A stretch of DNA of 41,342 bases. Source: an uncultured Clostridia bacterium. Lineage in GTDB: Bacteria > Bacillota > Clostridia > Christensenellales > CAG-917. The translations under genes were made by a program, and so were the position numbers. This document shows, piece by piece, positions 1 through 9,166 of this stretch. How positions within the stretch are numbered: the first letter of the stretch is position 1; each line of letters begins with the position of its first letter. A model generated the notes under the pieces. That model made no database searches and was not told the origin of the DNA. It was given only the letters and a program-made list of their open reading frames with translations. The DNA lies in NCBI GenBank assembly GCA_947382865.1, contig CANDBF010000012.1, forward strand, positions 1 to 41,342, in the 5' to 3' direction.

Positions 1-57
1 GTGACGGCGAGGAATATGGGCGTTGACAATGCAATGCGCCAAATAGCGCGGTTTTAC
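1..57. repeat. Right half of hairpin repeat (copy 3), cut by window edge
   Basis: These 57 bases align without gaps to the right half of the complete copy at 26968-27093. The start (GTGACGGCGAG) and the end (TAGCGCGGTTTTAC) are the same, while the inner stem arm has changed almost completely. The glgP stop codon (54-56 on the minus strand) lies inside the terminal arm, as the ypeB stop does in the complete copy. The left half should lie just before the window. Confidence 0.75.
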
Positions 58-2480
58 TTGATGGGTTTTAGTCCCCAAATACGCTTCGCATACTCCTCCA
101 CAGCTCTGTCCGCCGCGAAGAAGCCCGCCTTTGCGATGTTGACGAGGGACATCCTGTTCCACCTCTCTTTATCGCAATAGGTCGCGTTGACCTTATCCTG
201 AGCGTTAGCGTAGCTGTCGAAGTCAGCGAGCACCATATATCCGTCGGGCTGTCCGCCGCGTCCCGTGATGAGCGAGTCTGCGATTTCTCCGAATGAAATG
301 CCGTTGAGACCGTGGCGAAGCGCGTCGATAAGCCGTCTGATACGAGGATTGGTCTGATAGTAATGGGAGGGATTGTAGCCGTTTCTCCACATCTCGTTGA
401 CCTGCTCCGTAAGCAGACCGAAGAGGAACATATTTTCGTCGCCGACCTCCTGATGTATCTCGACGTTAGCGCCGTCGAGCGTGCCTATGGTCAACGCGCC
501 GTTTATCATAAACTTCATATTGCCCGTGCCGCTCGCCTCTTTGCCCGCGAGAGAAATCTGCTCGCTCACCTCGGAGGCGGGCATAATCATCTCTGCGAGA
601 GTGACGCGGTAATTTTCAAGGAATACAACCTTTATCTTGCCCTTGATGTCGGGGTCGTTGTTCACGACGTCGCCGAGCGTGCAAATAAAGCGGATAATCT
701 GCTTTGCCATATAGTAGGCGCTTGCGGCTTTGGCTCCGAAAATAAAGGTGCGCGGCTGAACGTCGAGGTTGGGATTGTCCTTTATGCGGAAGTACAAATC
801 GAGGATGTTGAGCGCGTTGAGAAGCTGCCTCTTATACTCGTGCAGTCTCTTGACCTGAACGTCGAAAATGCTGCTAGGGTCGACGGACACTTTGCAATTT
901 TCCGAAATATACTTTGCCAGATCCTCTTTGTTTGCAAGTTTGATTTGAGCCAGTCGGTCCAGAGCCTGTCTGTCCCCCATAAACTTTTGCAGCTCCTGCA
1001 AATTGTCCGCGTCCTTAATCCACTTATCGCCGATGAGCTCGGTTATAAAGGAAGCGAGGCGCGGATTCGCCTGACATACCCAGCGGCGATGAGTTATGCC
1101 GTTGGTGACGTTGGTGAATTTCTCGGGGTGCATTTTGAAATAATCCGCAAACACGTCGTGTTTGAGTATATCGCTATGCAAAGCCGAAACGCCGTTTATC
1201 GTATGCGAGGTCGCAAGACAGAGATTTGCCATTTTGACCTGTCCGCCCGACAGCACCGCGTTGCGGGATACGACGTCCCAGTTGTTGGGATAGTATTTCC
1301 ACAGCTCGTCGCAGAAGCGCTGATTTATCTCGTGCACAATCTGGAATATACGCGGCAACAGGCTTGAAAACAGCTCCTGCGGCCATTTTTCCAGCGCCTC
1401 CGCCATAACCGTGTGATTGGTGTAGGAAACGGTATGCGTGGTGATATTCCAAGCCTCGTCCCAGCCGTAGCCGTACTCGTCGAGGAGCAGGCGCATAAGC
1501 TCGGGAATGCAAAGCGTGGGGTGCGTATCGTTGATATGGATAGCCACGCAATCGGGCAGATTGTCAAGCGACGGATTTGTTTTGAGGTGTCTGTGAAGTA
1601 TGCTCTGTATGGAAGCAGAGACGAAGAAATACTGCTGTTTGAGCCTCAGCGACTTGCCCTCGATATGGTCGTCGGCAGGATAAAGCACCTTGTTTATGGA
1701 CTCGGCAACGGCTTTTGCCGCGCTCGCCTTGACGTACTCGCCCTTGCTGAACATATGGATATCGAAGTCCTGCGGAGCCTCCGAATGCCAGAACCTTATG
1801 CGGTTGACCGTCTTTGTGTCATATCCCGAGATGTTCATATCGTAGGGAATGGCGTTGACGACAGTGCAGTCGCGCTGATTGACGGTGAGCTTGCCGTTTT
1901 CCCAAGTCTGGTCGACGTGACCGCCGAACTTGACGGTGTACATCTCCTCCTGTCTGGGCGCGAGCCATACGTCGCCCATTTTAAGCCAGTCGTCGGGCTG
2001 TTCAAGCTGCCAGCCGTCAACGATTATCTGCTTGAAAAGACCGTAGTCGTAAAGTATGGAAAATCCGCTTGCCGCATAGCCGAGCGAGGTGAGCGCGTCC
2101 ATATACGCCGCGGCGAGTCTGCCGAGACCCCCGTTGCCGAGCCCCGCGTCGGGCTCGTAGGCGTAAATCTCGTCCATGCTCACGCCGAGGCTTTCCACCG
2201 CCTTTGTGACCTCGTCCGTAATCCCCATATTGAACAGGTGATTGCGCAACGACCTGCCAAGCAGAAATTCCATCGACATATAGTAGATCTGCTTTGCGTT
2301 TTTCTCCCGCACCTGCTTTTTGAAATTGACGCGCGTCTGAGTGAGTATATCTCTTACGCACATGCAGGTGGCTCTGTAAATCTGGGTTTTGCTCGCGTCC
2401 TCGGGCTTAACGCCGAAGTACCTTGCAAGGCACGATGACAGCTGAGCGGAAAATTCCTTTGAAGTGACGTTGTATTTCAT
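54..2480 (-). CDS. glgP: Glycogen/starch/maltodextrin phosphorylase
   Basis: Cytoplasmic enzyme that releases glucose 1-phosphate from the ends of alpha-1,4-glucan by phosphorolysis. At 808 residues it has the usual family length. The pyridoxal-phosphate site is visible as GTGNMKFMINGAL with the cofactor lysine at about residue 656, and the N-terminal YMSMEFLLGRSL and GLGNGGLGRLAA blocks are typical. The ATG at 2480 is preceded by a purine-rich AAGGAAGG ribosome site. It is the last glycogen gene on this strand, separated from glgA by an ABC exporter, so it probably has its own promoter, which I could not place firmly. It breaks down what glgA, glgB, glgC and glgD build. Its stop codon falls inside a hairpin repeat. 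Family assignment is secure. Confidence 0.97.
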   Translation of the reverse strand: MKYNVTSKEFSAQLSSCLARYFGVKPEDASKTQIYRATCMCVRDILTQTRVNFKKQVREKNAKQIYYMSMEFLLGRSLRNHLFNMGITDEVTKAVESLGVSMDEIYAYEPDAGLGNGGLGRLAAAYMDALTSLGYAASGFSILYDYGLFKQIIVDGWQLEQPDDWLKMGDVWLAPRQEEMYTVKFGGHVDQTWENGKLTVNQRDCTVVNAIPYDMNISGYDTKTVNRIRFWHSEAPQDFDIHMFSKGEYVKASAAKAVAESINKVLYPADDHIEGKSLRLKQQYFFVSASIQSILHRHLKTNPSLDNLPDCVAIHINDTHPTLCIPELMRLLLDEYGYGWDEAWNITTHTVSYTNHTVMAEALEKWPQELFSSLLPRIFQIVHEINQRFCDELWKYYPNNWDVVSRNAVLSGGQVKMANLCLATSHTINGVSALHSDILKHDVFADYFKMHPEKFTNVTNGITHRRWVCQANPRLASFITELIGDKWIKDADNLQELQKFMGDRQALDRLAQIKLANKEDLAKYISENCKVSVDPSSIFDVQVKRLHEYKRQLLNALNILDLYFRIKDNPNLDVQPRTFIFGAKAASAYYMAKQIIRFICTLGDVVNNDPDIKGKIKVVFLENYRVTLAEMIMPASEVSEQISLAGKEASGTGNMKFMINGALTIGTLDGANVEIHQEVGDENMFLFGLLTEQVNEMWRNGYNPSHYYQTNPRIRRLIDALRHGLNGISFGEIADSLITGRGGQPDGYMVLADFDSYANAQDKVNATYCDKERWNRMSLVNIAKAGFFAADRAVEEYAKRIWGLKPIK

Positions 2481-2704
2481 ATTACCTACCTTCCTTCCGC
2501 TTTCCCCCGGACGAAAGTAAATTATGCCTTATTATAATATATTCAAACATATTATTAACGCAACCGACTAATATTTTACTTATTTATACAGGTTATGTCA
2601 AATATATATTATTAATTTGCGCAGCCGTTAGGCCTCACTTCGTTGCGGCACGCAATATCATTGCGACTGATTATTGTCGGTTTTAATAATTAAAGCTGTT
2701 CGCA

Positions 2705-2732
2705 ATGAGTTTTGCTATAAGCGCAAACTCAT
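2705..2732. terminator. Inverted repeat in the glgP-ABC gap
   Basis: The gap 2481-2796 is AT-rich and holds no gene. An 8-bp perfect inverted repeat (ATGAGTTT/AAACTCAT) with a 12-nt loop lies about 65 nt after the ABC transporter stop codon. There is no strong T-run on the minus strand, so a terminator role is only possible. Confidence 0.35.
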
Positions 2733-2796
2733 AATGGGCAAAATGAGGCAAATGAATTGCCGTATTTTGCGGAATAAAAATTTACTGAATTTTTTA

Positions 2797-4560
2797 TTAC
2801 GCGTTTATAAACTGGTACTCGTAAAGGGTTTTATACAGTCCGCCCTTTTCTATCAGTTGCTCGTGGGTGCCGCGCTCCTCAACGCCGCCGTCCGTAACCA
2901 CGATTATTTCGTCCGCGTTCTTCACCGTGGAAAGTCTGTGCGCGACAACTATCGTAGTTCTGCCCTCCGAGAGCTTGTTGAGCGCGTCCTGTATGAGCAT
3001 TTCCGTGGCGTTGTCGAGCGCGGAAGTCGCCTCGTCCAAAATCAAAATGGGCGGATTTTTCAGGAATGCGCGCGCGATTGCAACCCTCTGCTTCTGTCCG
3101 CCCGAGAGCTTCACTCCCCTCTCGCCGACGTTCGTATCGTAGCCGTCGGGAAGACTCGCGATATAATCGTGGATATTCGCCGCCTTTGCCGCCTCTACGA
3201 TCTGCTCGTCGGTCGCGTCGAAATCGCCGTAGGCTATATTCTCCTTTATCGTGCCGTTGAACAGAAATACGTCCTGCTGCACAATGCCTATACTCTTGCG
3301 CAAAGCCTGCCGCTTTATATCGCGAATATCGTAGCCGTCCAAAGTTATGGCGCCGTCCTCTATTTCGTAAAACCGCGGAATAAGATGACATATCGTCGTC
3401 TTGCCGCCGCCCGAGGGACCTACGAGCGCGACGGTCTTGCCCGCCTCCACATTCATACAGAAATCGGATATGACCTTTTTGCCGTCCGCCGTATCGTAGC
3501 CGAACGTAACGCCGTCGAACACTATATCGCCCATCAGCTTATCGGGCACTATCGCGTTTTCGGGCTCTTTTTCCTCTTCGACGTCCATAATCTCGCAAAA
3601 ACGCTTAAAGCCCGTCGCGCCGTCCTGTATCTGCTCGAAAATGGTCGTCAGAGTCCTGATGGGCGTGATGAGCGTGCTTATATAAAGTACGAATGCGGTA
3701 AACTCGCCCGCGTCTATCTTGCCGTAATAGAAAAACAGTCCGCCCGCAATGAGCACCGCAAAATAAAGGAAATCCAGCAAAAACATCATCGTCGAGAAGA
3801 ACTCGCCCATAACCCTGTACTGTCTGCTCTTCGCCTCTACGAATTTCCCGTTGCCGCGCCCGAATTTTTCGCTCTCGTGCTCCTCGGCTGTATAGGCGCG
3901 TGACACGCGTACGCCCGACACCGCGCTCTCGATATCGGCGTTGACCTCGCCCTGTACTACGCGCACCTCGCCGAACACCCTGTTCATCCTCTTGCGCATA
4001 AGCACCGTGCATACGACGATAAGCGGAATGAAAGCAAACACGATGAGCGCGAGGTAGACGTTTATAAGCGCCAGCATAATAAACGAGCCTACGATAGTCA
4101 CAAGGGACAGGAATACGTCCTCGGGACCGTGGTGGGCGAGCTCGGATATCTCGAACAGGTCGTTTGTCATTCGGCTCATAATAACGCCCGTCTTGTTGTT
4201 GTCGAAGTAGGAGAACGGCAGCTTTTGCAGGTGCCCGAAAAGCTGCGCGCGCATATCCGCCTGCATTCTCACGCCCACGAGGTGTCCCCAGTATTGAAGC
4301 ACGAAATTGAGTACGGATTTGAGAATATAAAAGCCGAGCAGCAGGCACGCGCCGACGATAAGCATATTGAGCAGTCTGTTCGGCACGTAGTTGTTTATGA
4401 TTTCCTTGGTCACGTAGGGATATACGAGATTGAAAACGGATATGACAAAAGCGCATATCATATCGATGATAAACAGCTTTTTGTGCGGTCTGTAATAGCC
4501 GACGAATCTTTTAAGCAGGTTGGTATTACGCTTTTCCGTACGGTTGATTCTATTGCCCAT
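2797..4560 (-). CDS. ABC exporter, fused permease and ATPase (MsbA/LmrA type)
   Basis: Half-transporter of 587 residues that should act as a dimer in the cytoplasmic membrane and export lipids, drugs or peptides using ATP. Residues 1-310 form a six-helix exporter domain with several long hydrophobic segments. Residues 335-587 are the nucleotide-binding domain with Walker A GPSGGGKTT, Q-loop IVQQDVFLFNGT, signature LSGGQKQR, Walker B ILILDEATSALD and the switch histidine in VVAHRLST. There is no second exporter half next to it, so a homodimer is likely. The ribosome site (AAAGG, 11 nt before ATG) is weak. It lies between glgA and glgP on the same strand, but I see no direct link to glycogen. 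The substrate cannot be read from the sequence. Confidence 0.93.
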   Translation of the reverse strand: MGNRINRTEKRNTNLLKRFVGYYRPHKKLFIIDMICAFVISVFNLVYPYVTKEIINNYVPNRLLNMLIVGACLLLGFYILKSVLNFVLQYWGHLVGVRMQADMRAQLFGHLQKLPFSYFDNNKTGVIMSRMTNDLFEISELAHHGPEDVFLSLVTIVGSFIMLALINVYLALIVFAFIPLIVVCTVLMRKRMNRVFGEVRVVQGEVNADIESAVSGVRVSRAYTAEEHESEKFGRGNGKFVEAKSRQYRVMGEFFSTMMFLLDFLYFAVLIAGGLFFYYGKIDAGEFTAFVLYISTLITPIRTLTTIFEQIQDGATGFKRFCEIMDVEEEKEPENAIVPDKLMGDIVFDGVTFGYDTADGKKVISDFCMNVEAGKTVALVGPSGGGKTTICHLIPRFYEIEDGAITLDGYDIRDIKRQALRKSIGIVQQDVFLFNGTIKENIAYGDFDATDEQIVEAAKAANIHDYIASLPDGYDTNVGERGVKLSGGQKQRVAIARAFLKNPPILILDEATSALDNATEMLIQDALNKLSEGRTTIVVAHRLSTVKNADEIIVVTDGGVEERGTHEQLIEKGGLYKTLYEYQFINA

Positions 4561-4720
4561 ATCTTTGAATTACCTTTCATTTTTAACAGATTATAACAAA
4601 CCGAAACGAAAAAGTAAATCAAACGGATACGGCGTATATGGCGGAAGAAATTTCCGTTGTGCGATTCTTGGCACACATGCTACAATATTCACGTTATTTA
4701 CGGAAAATCAGGAGAATTTC

Positions 4721-4900
4721 ATGCAGAAGTTCAAACAAAGAAAGTGCCCGACCTGCGGAGGCAGGTCAGAAGCGACGTCCGATAATATTTACGAATACCG
4801 TTCCTGCCACAAGCGGCACGTCCAAACAGTGGAAAGGCATAAAAAAGGGAAAACGGTGGAATCACAAAACAAAACGGCTCGTAGTCCACTGTTCCGATAA
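4721..4900 (+). CDS. Small zinc-ribbon-like ORF, possibly a remnant
   Basis: A 59-residue ORF with an AGGAG site 7 nt before its ATG. It begins MQKFKQRKCPTCGG, with a single CxxC pair followed by one more cysteine, which resembles half a zinc ribbon. The second cysteine pair is not complete. The latter part overlaps, in another frame, a stretch that reads as a decayed BspA-like C-terminus (4815-4916), so this ORF may be a chance fusion of a zinc-ribbon start and dead sequence. It could be a short real protein or the start of a broken gene. Confidence 0.35.
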   Translation: MQKFKQRKCPTCGGRSEATSDNIYEYRSCHKRHVQTVERHKKGKTVESQNKTARSPLFR

Positions 4901-4916
4901 GAATATTAGGGCATAA
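4815..4916 (+). pseudogene. Remnant of a BspA-like surface protein C-terminus
   Basis: One frame reads GTSKQWKGIKKGKRW followed by TKRLVVHCSDKNI and a stop. This fits the closing motif of BspA-type leucine-rich repeat proteins (GTxxQWxxI-KGxxW-xxxTxxxxVxCxDGxI). No start codon, signal peptide or repeats are present before it, so only the last 34 codons or so survive. A similar remnant occurs at 18946-19177 and an intact relative at 31129-32598. Confidence 0.5.
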
Positions 4917-5001
4917 AATTTTTAAGCTGTTTTTGAATGGAATATCTGCAAAAAGCGCGTCGCGGTTTGCGATTAAATACATAATTTTATACTTAATCTA
5001 T

Positions 5002-5032
5002 ACCAAAAGCCGCGATAAACGCGGCTTTCGGT
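5002..5032. terminator. Hairpin after glgA, possibly two-way terminator
   Basis: A near-perfect 13-bp stem (ACCAAAAGCCGCG with CGCGGCTTTCGGT, one mismatch) around an ATAAA loop, about 57 nt after the glgA stop. T-rich sequence follows the arms weakly on either strand. It probably ends the glgBCDA transcript. Confidence 0.55.
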
Positions 5033-5089
5033 AAATTTAATTCCGTTTTATGTCATTCGGTTTATTGTCTTGCAAGCCGATTTCCTATG

Positions 5090-6514
5090 TCATAAATTCT
5101 CAAAAATATCCAGATATTTCTGCGCGCTGACGCTCCAACCGTAGTCGGACTTCATTGCGTTTTTCACGACCTTGCTCCACTGCGCCTTGTCGTAGAAGCA
5201 CGCGTAAGAACGCCATACCGCGTCAAGCATATCGTAAGCGTTGTAGGTCTTGAACGTAAAGCCCTTGCCCTCGCCCGTTTCGGCGTTGTATGCGGGAACG
5301 GTGTCTTTGAGTCCGCCCGTCTCGCGCACGATAGGCACCGTGCCGTATCTCATCGCGATAAGCTGCGACAGTCCGCACGGCTCGAACTTGCTAGGCATAA
5401 GGAAGAGGTCGCTTGCGCCGTATATCTTGCTCGCAAGGTCCTGCGAAAACGCGAGTATTGCTCTGAATTTATTGGGATATCTGTTTTCGACCGCCTTTAT
5501 CATATTCTCGTACTTCCAGTCTCCCGTGCCGAGTATGACGACCTGAATATCCGCGCGCATGATGTCGTCTATCACCGCGCCGACGAGATCCATTCCCTTT
5601 TGCTCGGTAAGGCGCGTGACCATAGCGACGAGGGGACGGTTTTCGTCATAAGGCAGATTTATCATTTCCAGCAAAGCCTTCTTATTTTCCGCCTTACCCG
5701 CCGCGACGTCCTTGATTCCGTACTGCGCAAACAGGCGTTTGTCATGCTTGGGGTCGTATTCCTTCTGGTCTATGCCGTTGACGACTCCGTGCAGCTTGAA
5801 GCGACGCTGAGAGAGAATCCCCTCCAATCCGTAGGAATAGAACGGGTCGAGGATTTCTCCCGCATACGTTTCGCTGACCGTCGTGACCGCGCTCGCGCAC
5901 TCGATGCCGCCCTTCATAAAGTTGACGCAGTCGCCGTTCATAACAAGCGAGCGCGCCCAGTCGGGCAATCCGAGTATGTCGCCCATAAGCTCCGTACCGT
6001 ACTTGCCCTGGAACTCGATATTGTGAATTGTAAACACCGTCTTTATCTTCTGATAATCCTCGCTGTAACGGTAGAATACGTCGAGGAATACGGGCGTAAG
6101 CGCGGTGTGCCAGTCGTTGGCGTGAAGCACGTCGGGGAAGAAATCTATCAGCGGAAGCACTTCGAGCACAGCCTTGGAGAAGAATGCAAACCTCTCGCCG
6201 TCGTCGAAATGTCCGTACAACCCTCTGCGTTTGAAGTAATACTCGTTGTCAATGAGGTAGTACGTCACTCCGTCGTATCTTGCCTCGAACACGCCGCAAT
6301 ACTGACGTCGCCAGCTCAAATCCACAAAGGTAGACGCGATATAGCGCAGATTGCTCTGCAAATCGACTTTTATCTCCTCCTTGTAAAAGGGGATGATAAC
6401 TCTGCAATCGTGTCCCGCCTGATTGAACGCCTTGGGCAAAGCCCCCGCGACGTCGCCTAGACCGCCTGACCTGATAAAGGGCGCCGCTTCTGACGCAACG
6501 AATAATATTTTCAT
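5090..6514 (-). CDS. glgA: Glycogen synthase (ADP-glucose type)
   Basis: Transfers glucose from ADP-glucose to the growing alpha-1,4-glucan. The 474 residues are typical of bacterial GlgA (GT5, GT-B fold). The N-terminal substrate loop appears as SGGLGDVAGALPKAF; the usual KTGGL lysine position reads R-S-G-G-L (residues 16-20), a conservative change of the first residue. The C-terminal donor site is KFEPCGLSQL followed by ETGGLKDTV. The ATG is preceded by AGAGAGG at 6 nt. It is the last gene of the glgB-glgC-glgD-glgA run, separated from glgD by a 250-nt gap that holds a dispersed repeat. Confidence 0.96.
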   Translation of the reverse strand: MKILFVASEAAPFIRSGGLGDVAGALPKAFNQAGHDCRVIIPFYKEEIKVDLQSNLRYIASTFVDLSWRRQYCGVFEARYDGVTYYLIDNEYYFKRRGLYGHFDDGERFAFFSKAVLEVLPLIDFFPDVLHANDWHTALTPVFLDVFYRYSEDYQKIKTVFTIHNIEFQGKYGTELMGDILGLPDWARSLVMNGDCVNFMKGGIECASAVTTVSETYAGEILDPFYSYGLEGILSQRRFKLHGVVNGIDQKEYDPKHDKRLFAQYGIKDVAAGKAENKKALLEMINLPYDENRPLVAMVTRLTEQKGMDLVGAVIDDIMRADIQVVILGTGDWKYENMIKAVENRYPNKFRAILAFSQDLASKIYGASDLFLMPSKFEPCGLSQLIAMRYGTVPIVRETGGLKDTVPAYNAETGEGKGFTFKTYNAYDMLDAVWRSYACFYDKAQWSKVVKNAMKSDYGWSVSAQKYLDIFENL

Positions 6515-6596
6515 AATTTACCTCTCTTTTAGTTGAGATATATATTATATTTGAATTTTTTACACTTAACGCGCTTGCACTCTGTTTGTGCGGGCG

Positions 6597-6742
6597 TGTA
6601 CACGACGAGTCGCCGTTCAAGAGACCGCAATACGCGACGCGCCAAACGGCGCAGCCTAAGCGGGCAAGCGGGCTTGCCTCGCAGACTGCAAAGCCTCGGA
6701 ACACCTGAGGAAGGGGAAATTAATTAAAATTCCCGACGTTCA
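6597..6742 (-). repeat. Dispersed repeat block B (reverse copy) between glgD and glgA
   Basis: Positions 6601-6625 are identical, base for base, to the reverse complement of 26920-26944. Positions 6698-6711 are identical to the reverse complement of 26654-26667. The two matching words occur in the same order at both sites, so this is one repeat family with a diverged middle. It fills most of the 249-nt gap between glgD and glgA. No ORF is supported in it. Confidence 0.7.
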
Positions 6743-6763
6743 CTCTATGACATTCGGCGCAAA

Positions 6764-7879
6764 TCAAATCACTTTGCCTTTTACAACCACCATAGGATAG
6801 CTCTCATATCCGCTCAGCGTCCTGCCCGACTGAATTATGACGTCCTTGTCGGTTATGGTATAATCCAACGTTGCGCCGTCCATTATGATTGAATCCTCCA
6901 TAATGATGGAATTGCGGATGACTGCTCCCTTGCCGACCTTTACGCTTCTGAAAAGAATGGAATTTTCCACCGTTCCGTCTATGACGCAACCGTCGGCGAT
7001 TATGGAATTTTTGACGTTCGCACCCGCCTTGTACTTTGCGGGAACGCTGTCCTTGACCTTTGTGAGTATGGTGGAGTGCTTGTAGAATAGCGTATCTCTC
7101 ACTTCGGGGTCGAGGAGCTCCATACTGCGCTTGAAGTAGGTGGGAATACGGTCGATAACGGCGACGTATTCCTTGACCTCGTAGTTCATAATGTAAAGCT
7201 CGTCCAGCTTCTTTTGAAGTATATCCTTTTCAAAATCGTACGCTCCGTGCGCGTATGCGTTGTCCACAAGCGAAATAAGCAAATCTTTCTTTATAAAATA
7301 GATATTAAGATTGCACCTCTGTTTGCCTGCGTCGCTCGCCACGGGATAGCGCATATCGGTGATACGGTGGTTCTTATCTTCCGAAATTATAATCTTGCGG
7401 GGATTGGTATCGTCCGTCTTATAAGTCAGCACCGTGATATCCGCGCCCTTTTCGATATGGAATTTTTCCACTTCCTCGAAGTCGATGTTAAAAGCGATAT
7501 TGGTGTTGGCGATGACGACGTACTCCTCGTTGTTGTTCATCATAAATCCGCGCAGAGTATAAAGCGCCTCGATTTTGCCCTTATAAACGTCGTGCGCGCT
7601 GTTGAACACAAAGGGCGGAAACACCGTTATGCCGCTGTTTTTCCTGTTCAGATCCCAGTCGCGCCCCATACGGATATGGTCCATAAGGGAGTTGTAGTTG
7701 TTGCGAGTGATAATTCCTATCGTCGTGATATTGGCGCTGACGAGGTTGGACAGCGCAAAGTCTATAAGACGGTATCTTCCGCCGAACGGCAAAGAGGCGG
7801 TCGTGCGGTGTATGGTCAAATCGTTGAGATGGCTTTCCGCATCGGATGCAAACAAAACGCTCATTGTATGATTTTTCAT
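6764..7879 (-). CDS. glgD: Glucose-1-phosphate adenylyltransferase, GlgD subunit
   Basis: The non-catalytic or regulatory partner of GlgC found in Firmicutes; the two form a mixed ADP-glucose pyrophosphorylase. The 371 residues have the nucleotidyltransferase fold (PFGGRYRLIDFALSNL) and a C-terminal left-handed beta-helix with hexapeptide-like repeats (about residues 290-345). The N-terminal GGxGxRL signature that binds the nucleotide in GlgC is absent (SVLFASDAESHLNDL instead), as expected for GlgD. A strong AGGAGGGG site precedes the ATG, and only 12 nt separate it from glgC, so the two are co-translated in similar amounts. Confidence 0.95.
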   Translation of the reverse strand: MKNHTMSVLFASDAESHLNDLTIHRTTASLPFGGRYRLIDFALSNLVSANITTIGIITRNNYNSLMDHIRMGRDWDLNRKNSGITVFPPFVFNSAHDVYKGKIEALYTLRGFMMNNNEEYVVIANTNIAFNIDFEEVEKFHIEKGADITVLTYKTDDTNPRKIIISEDKNHRITDMRYPVASDAGKQRCNLNIYFIKKDLLISLVDNAYAHGAYDFEKDILQKKLDELYIMNYEVKEYVAVIDRIPTYFKRSMELLDPEVRDTLFYKHSTILTKVKDSVPAKYKAGANVKNSIIADGCVIDGTVENSILFRSVKVGKGAVIRNSIIMEDSIIMDGATLDYTITDKDVIIQSGRTLSGYESYPMVVVKGKVI

Positions 7880-7891
7880 ATTCTCCCCTCC

Positions 7892-9088
7892 TTAGCCCAA
7901 CATTTCATTTGCGCCGACGACGGCGTTCTCGGGCAACACGTAATCGGGACCGATTACGCTTATCTTCCATTCGCCGGGTCTGCACTCGTCCAAAGTCTCG
8001 CCGACCATAGCGTTTTTGCCGACGACGGCGTCCCAGCCTATAATCGAATATCTGACGTCCGCGCCGTCCTCGATGACCGCGCCGGGCATGATTATGGAAG
8101 CCTCCACGTACGCTCCCTCGCCTATCGTGACCGAATGCGATATTATGCTGTCCTTGACCGTGCCTTTGACAACGGTACCCTCGGATACGAGACAGTTGGA
8201 AACTCTGCCCGTAGGCGAGATGAACTGCGGCGGCTCTGCGTTATTGCGCGCGTATATCTTCCACTTGTCGTCGTCGAGATTGAGCTCGTTTCCGCGCAGC
8301 ACGTCCATATTGGCTTCCCACAGAGAGGATATCGTCCCGACGTCCTTCCAGTAGCCGTCGAACTGATAGGCGAACAGCCTCTGATTGTCCGCAAGCATTT
8401 TGGGAATTATATTTTTTCCGAAATCGTTTTCGCTGTCCTTATCGTTTTCGTCGTCGACGAGATACTGTCTGAGCTTTGCCCAAGTGAAGATATAAATACC
8501 CATTGACGCCTTTGTGCTCCTCGGCTGCTTGGGCTTCTCCTCGAACTCCTCTATCTGGCGGGAATTCTTCCTGAGATTGAGAATTCCGAAGCGGCTCGCC
8601 TCTTCGATAGGCACGTCGCGCACTGCGATTGTGCAGTCGGCGTTGTTCTTTTTGTGGTCCTTGAGCATATCGTGATAATCCATCTTGTAGATGTGATCTC
8701 CGCTCAAAATCACCACATAATCGGGGTCATAGTTGTCGATAAAGTCTATGTTCTGATAAATCGCGTTCGCAGTGCCCTTGTACCATTCGCCCGATTTCGC
8801 GCCCATATAAGGGGGCAGAACGTATATTCCTCCGCTCAGTCTGTCGAGGTCCCACGGCTGACCGTTGCCTATATACTGGTGCAGCTCAAACGGCCTGTAC
8901 TGCGTAAGCACGCCGATGGTGTCTATGCCGCTGTTGATGCTGTTGGACAGCGGAAAATCTATGATGCGATACTTCGCACCGAAAGGAACCGCAGGCTTTG
9001 CCACGTTCGAGGTGAGCACGCCCAGTCGCGTACCCTGTCCGCCCGCAAGCAGCATCGCTATGCATTCCTTTTTTGACACTTTACCCAT
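7892..9088 (-). CDS. glgC: Glucose-1-phosphate adenylyltransferase, catalytic subunit
   Basis: Makes ADP-glucose from ATP and glucose 1-phosphate, the committed step of glycogen synthesis. 398 residues. The signature [14 protein letters not shown] with [14 protein letters not shown] lies at the N-terminus, the sugar-phosphate site [10 protein letters not shown] is near residue 189, and a beta-helix domain with hexapeptide repeats follows. The start has an AGGAGGAG site 5 nt upstream. It lies second in the operon, 78 nt after glgB, with a small hairpin (9131-9150) in that gap. Confidence 0.97.
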   Translation of the reverse strand: MGKVSKKECIAMLLAGGQGTRLGVLTSNVAKPAVPFGAKYRIIDFPLSNSINSGIDTIGVLTQYRPFELHQYIGNGQPWDLDRLSGGIYVLPPYMGAKSGEWYKGTANAIYQNIDFIDNYDPDYVVILSGDHIYKMDYHDMLKDHKKNNADCTIAVRDVPIEEASRFGILNLRKNSRQIEEFEEKPKQPRSTKASMGIYIFTWAKLRQYLVDDENDKDSENDFGKNIIPKMLADNQRLFAYQFDGYWKDVGTISSLWEANMDVLRGNELNLDDDKWKIYARNNAEPPQFISPTGRVSNCLVSEGTVVKGTVKDSIISHSVTIGEGAYVEASIIMPGAVIEDGADVRYSIIGWDAVVGKNAMVGETLDECRPGEWKISVIGPDYVLPENAVVGANEMLG

Positions 9089-9130
9089 TATTTCTCCTCC
9101 TTATTTCGGGTTTTGAAATTACCTTATTGT

Positions 9131-9150
9131 TATTGCCGCAAGCGGCAATA
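9131..9150. other. Perfect 8-bp hairpin between glgB and glgC
   Basis: TATTGCCG and CGGCAATA around a CAAG loop, in the 78-nt gap after the glgB stop. There is no T-run, so mRNA processing or stabilisation is more likely than termination. Confidence 0.45.
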
Positions 9151-9166
9151 TATCCGTATAATTGTT

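Noticed and set aside
312..3903. Long plus-strand ORFs opposite glgP and the ABC exporter (and similar ones at 7214-8506, 9248-11122 and 38864-39826)
   Set aside because: They lie fully opposite conserved genes, show no domain pattern and reflect codon bias of the true strand.
4638..4916. 92-residue ORF covering the zinc-ribbon ORF in another frame
   Set aside because: Its first 55 residues look random and lack a ribosome site; only the last part resembles a BspA C-terminus, so it was listed as a remnant.
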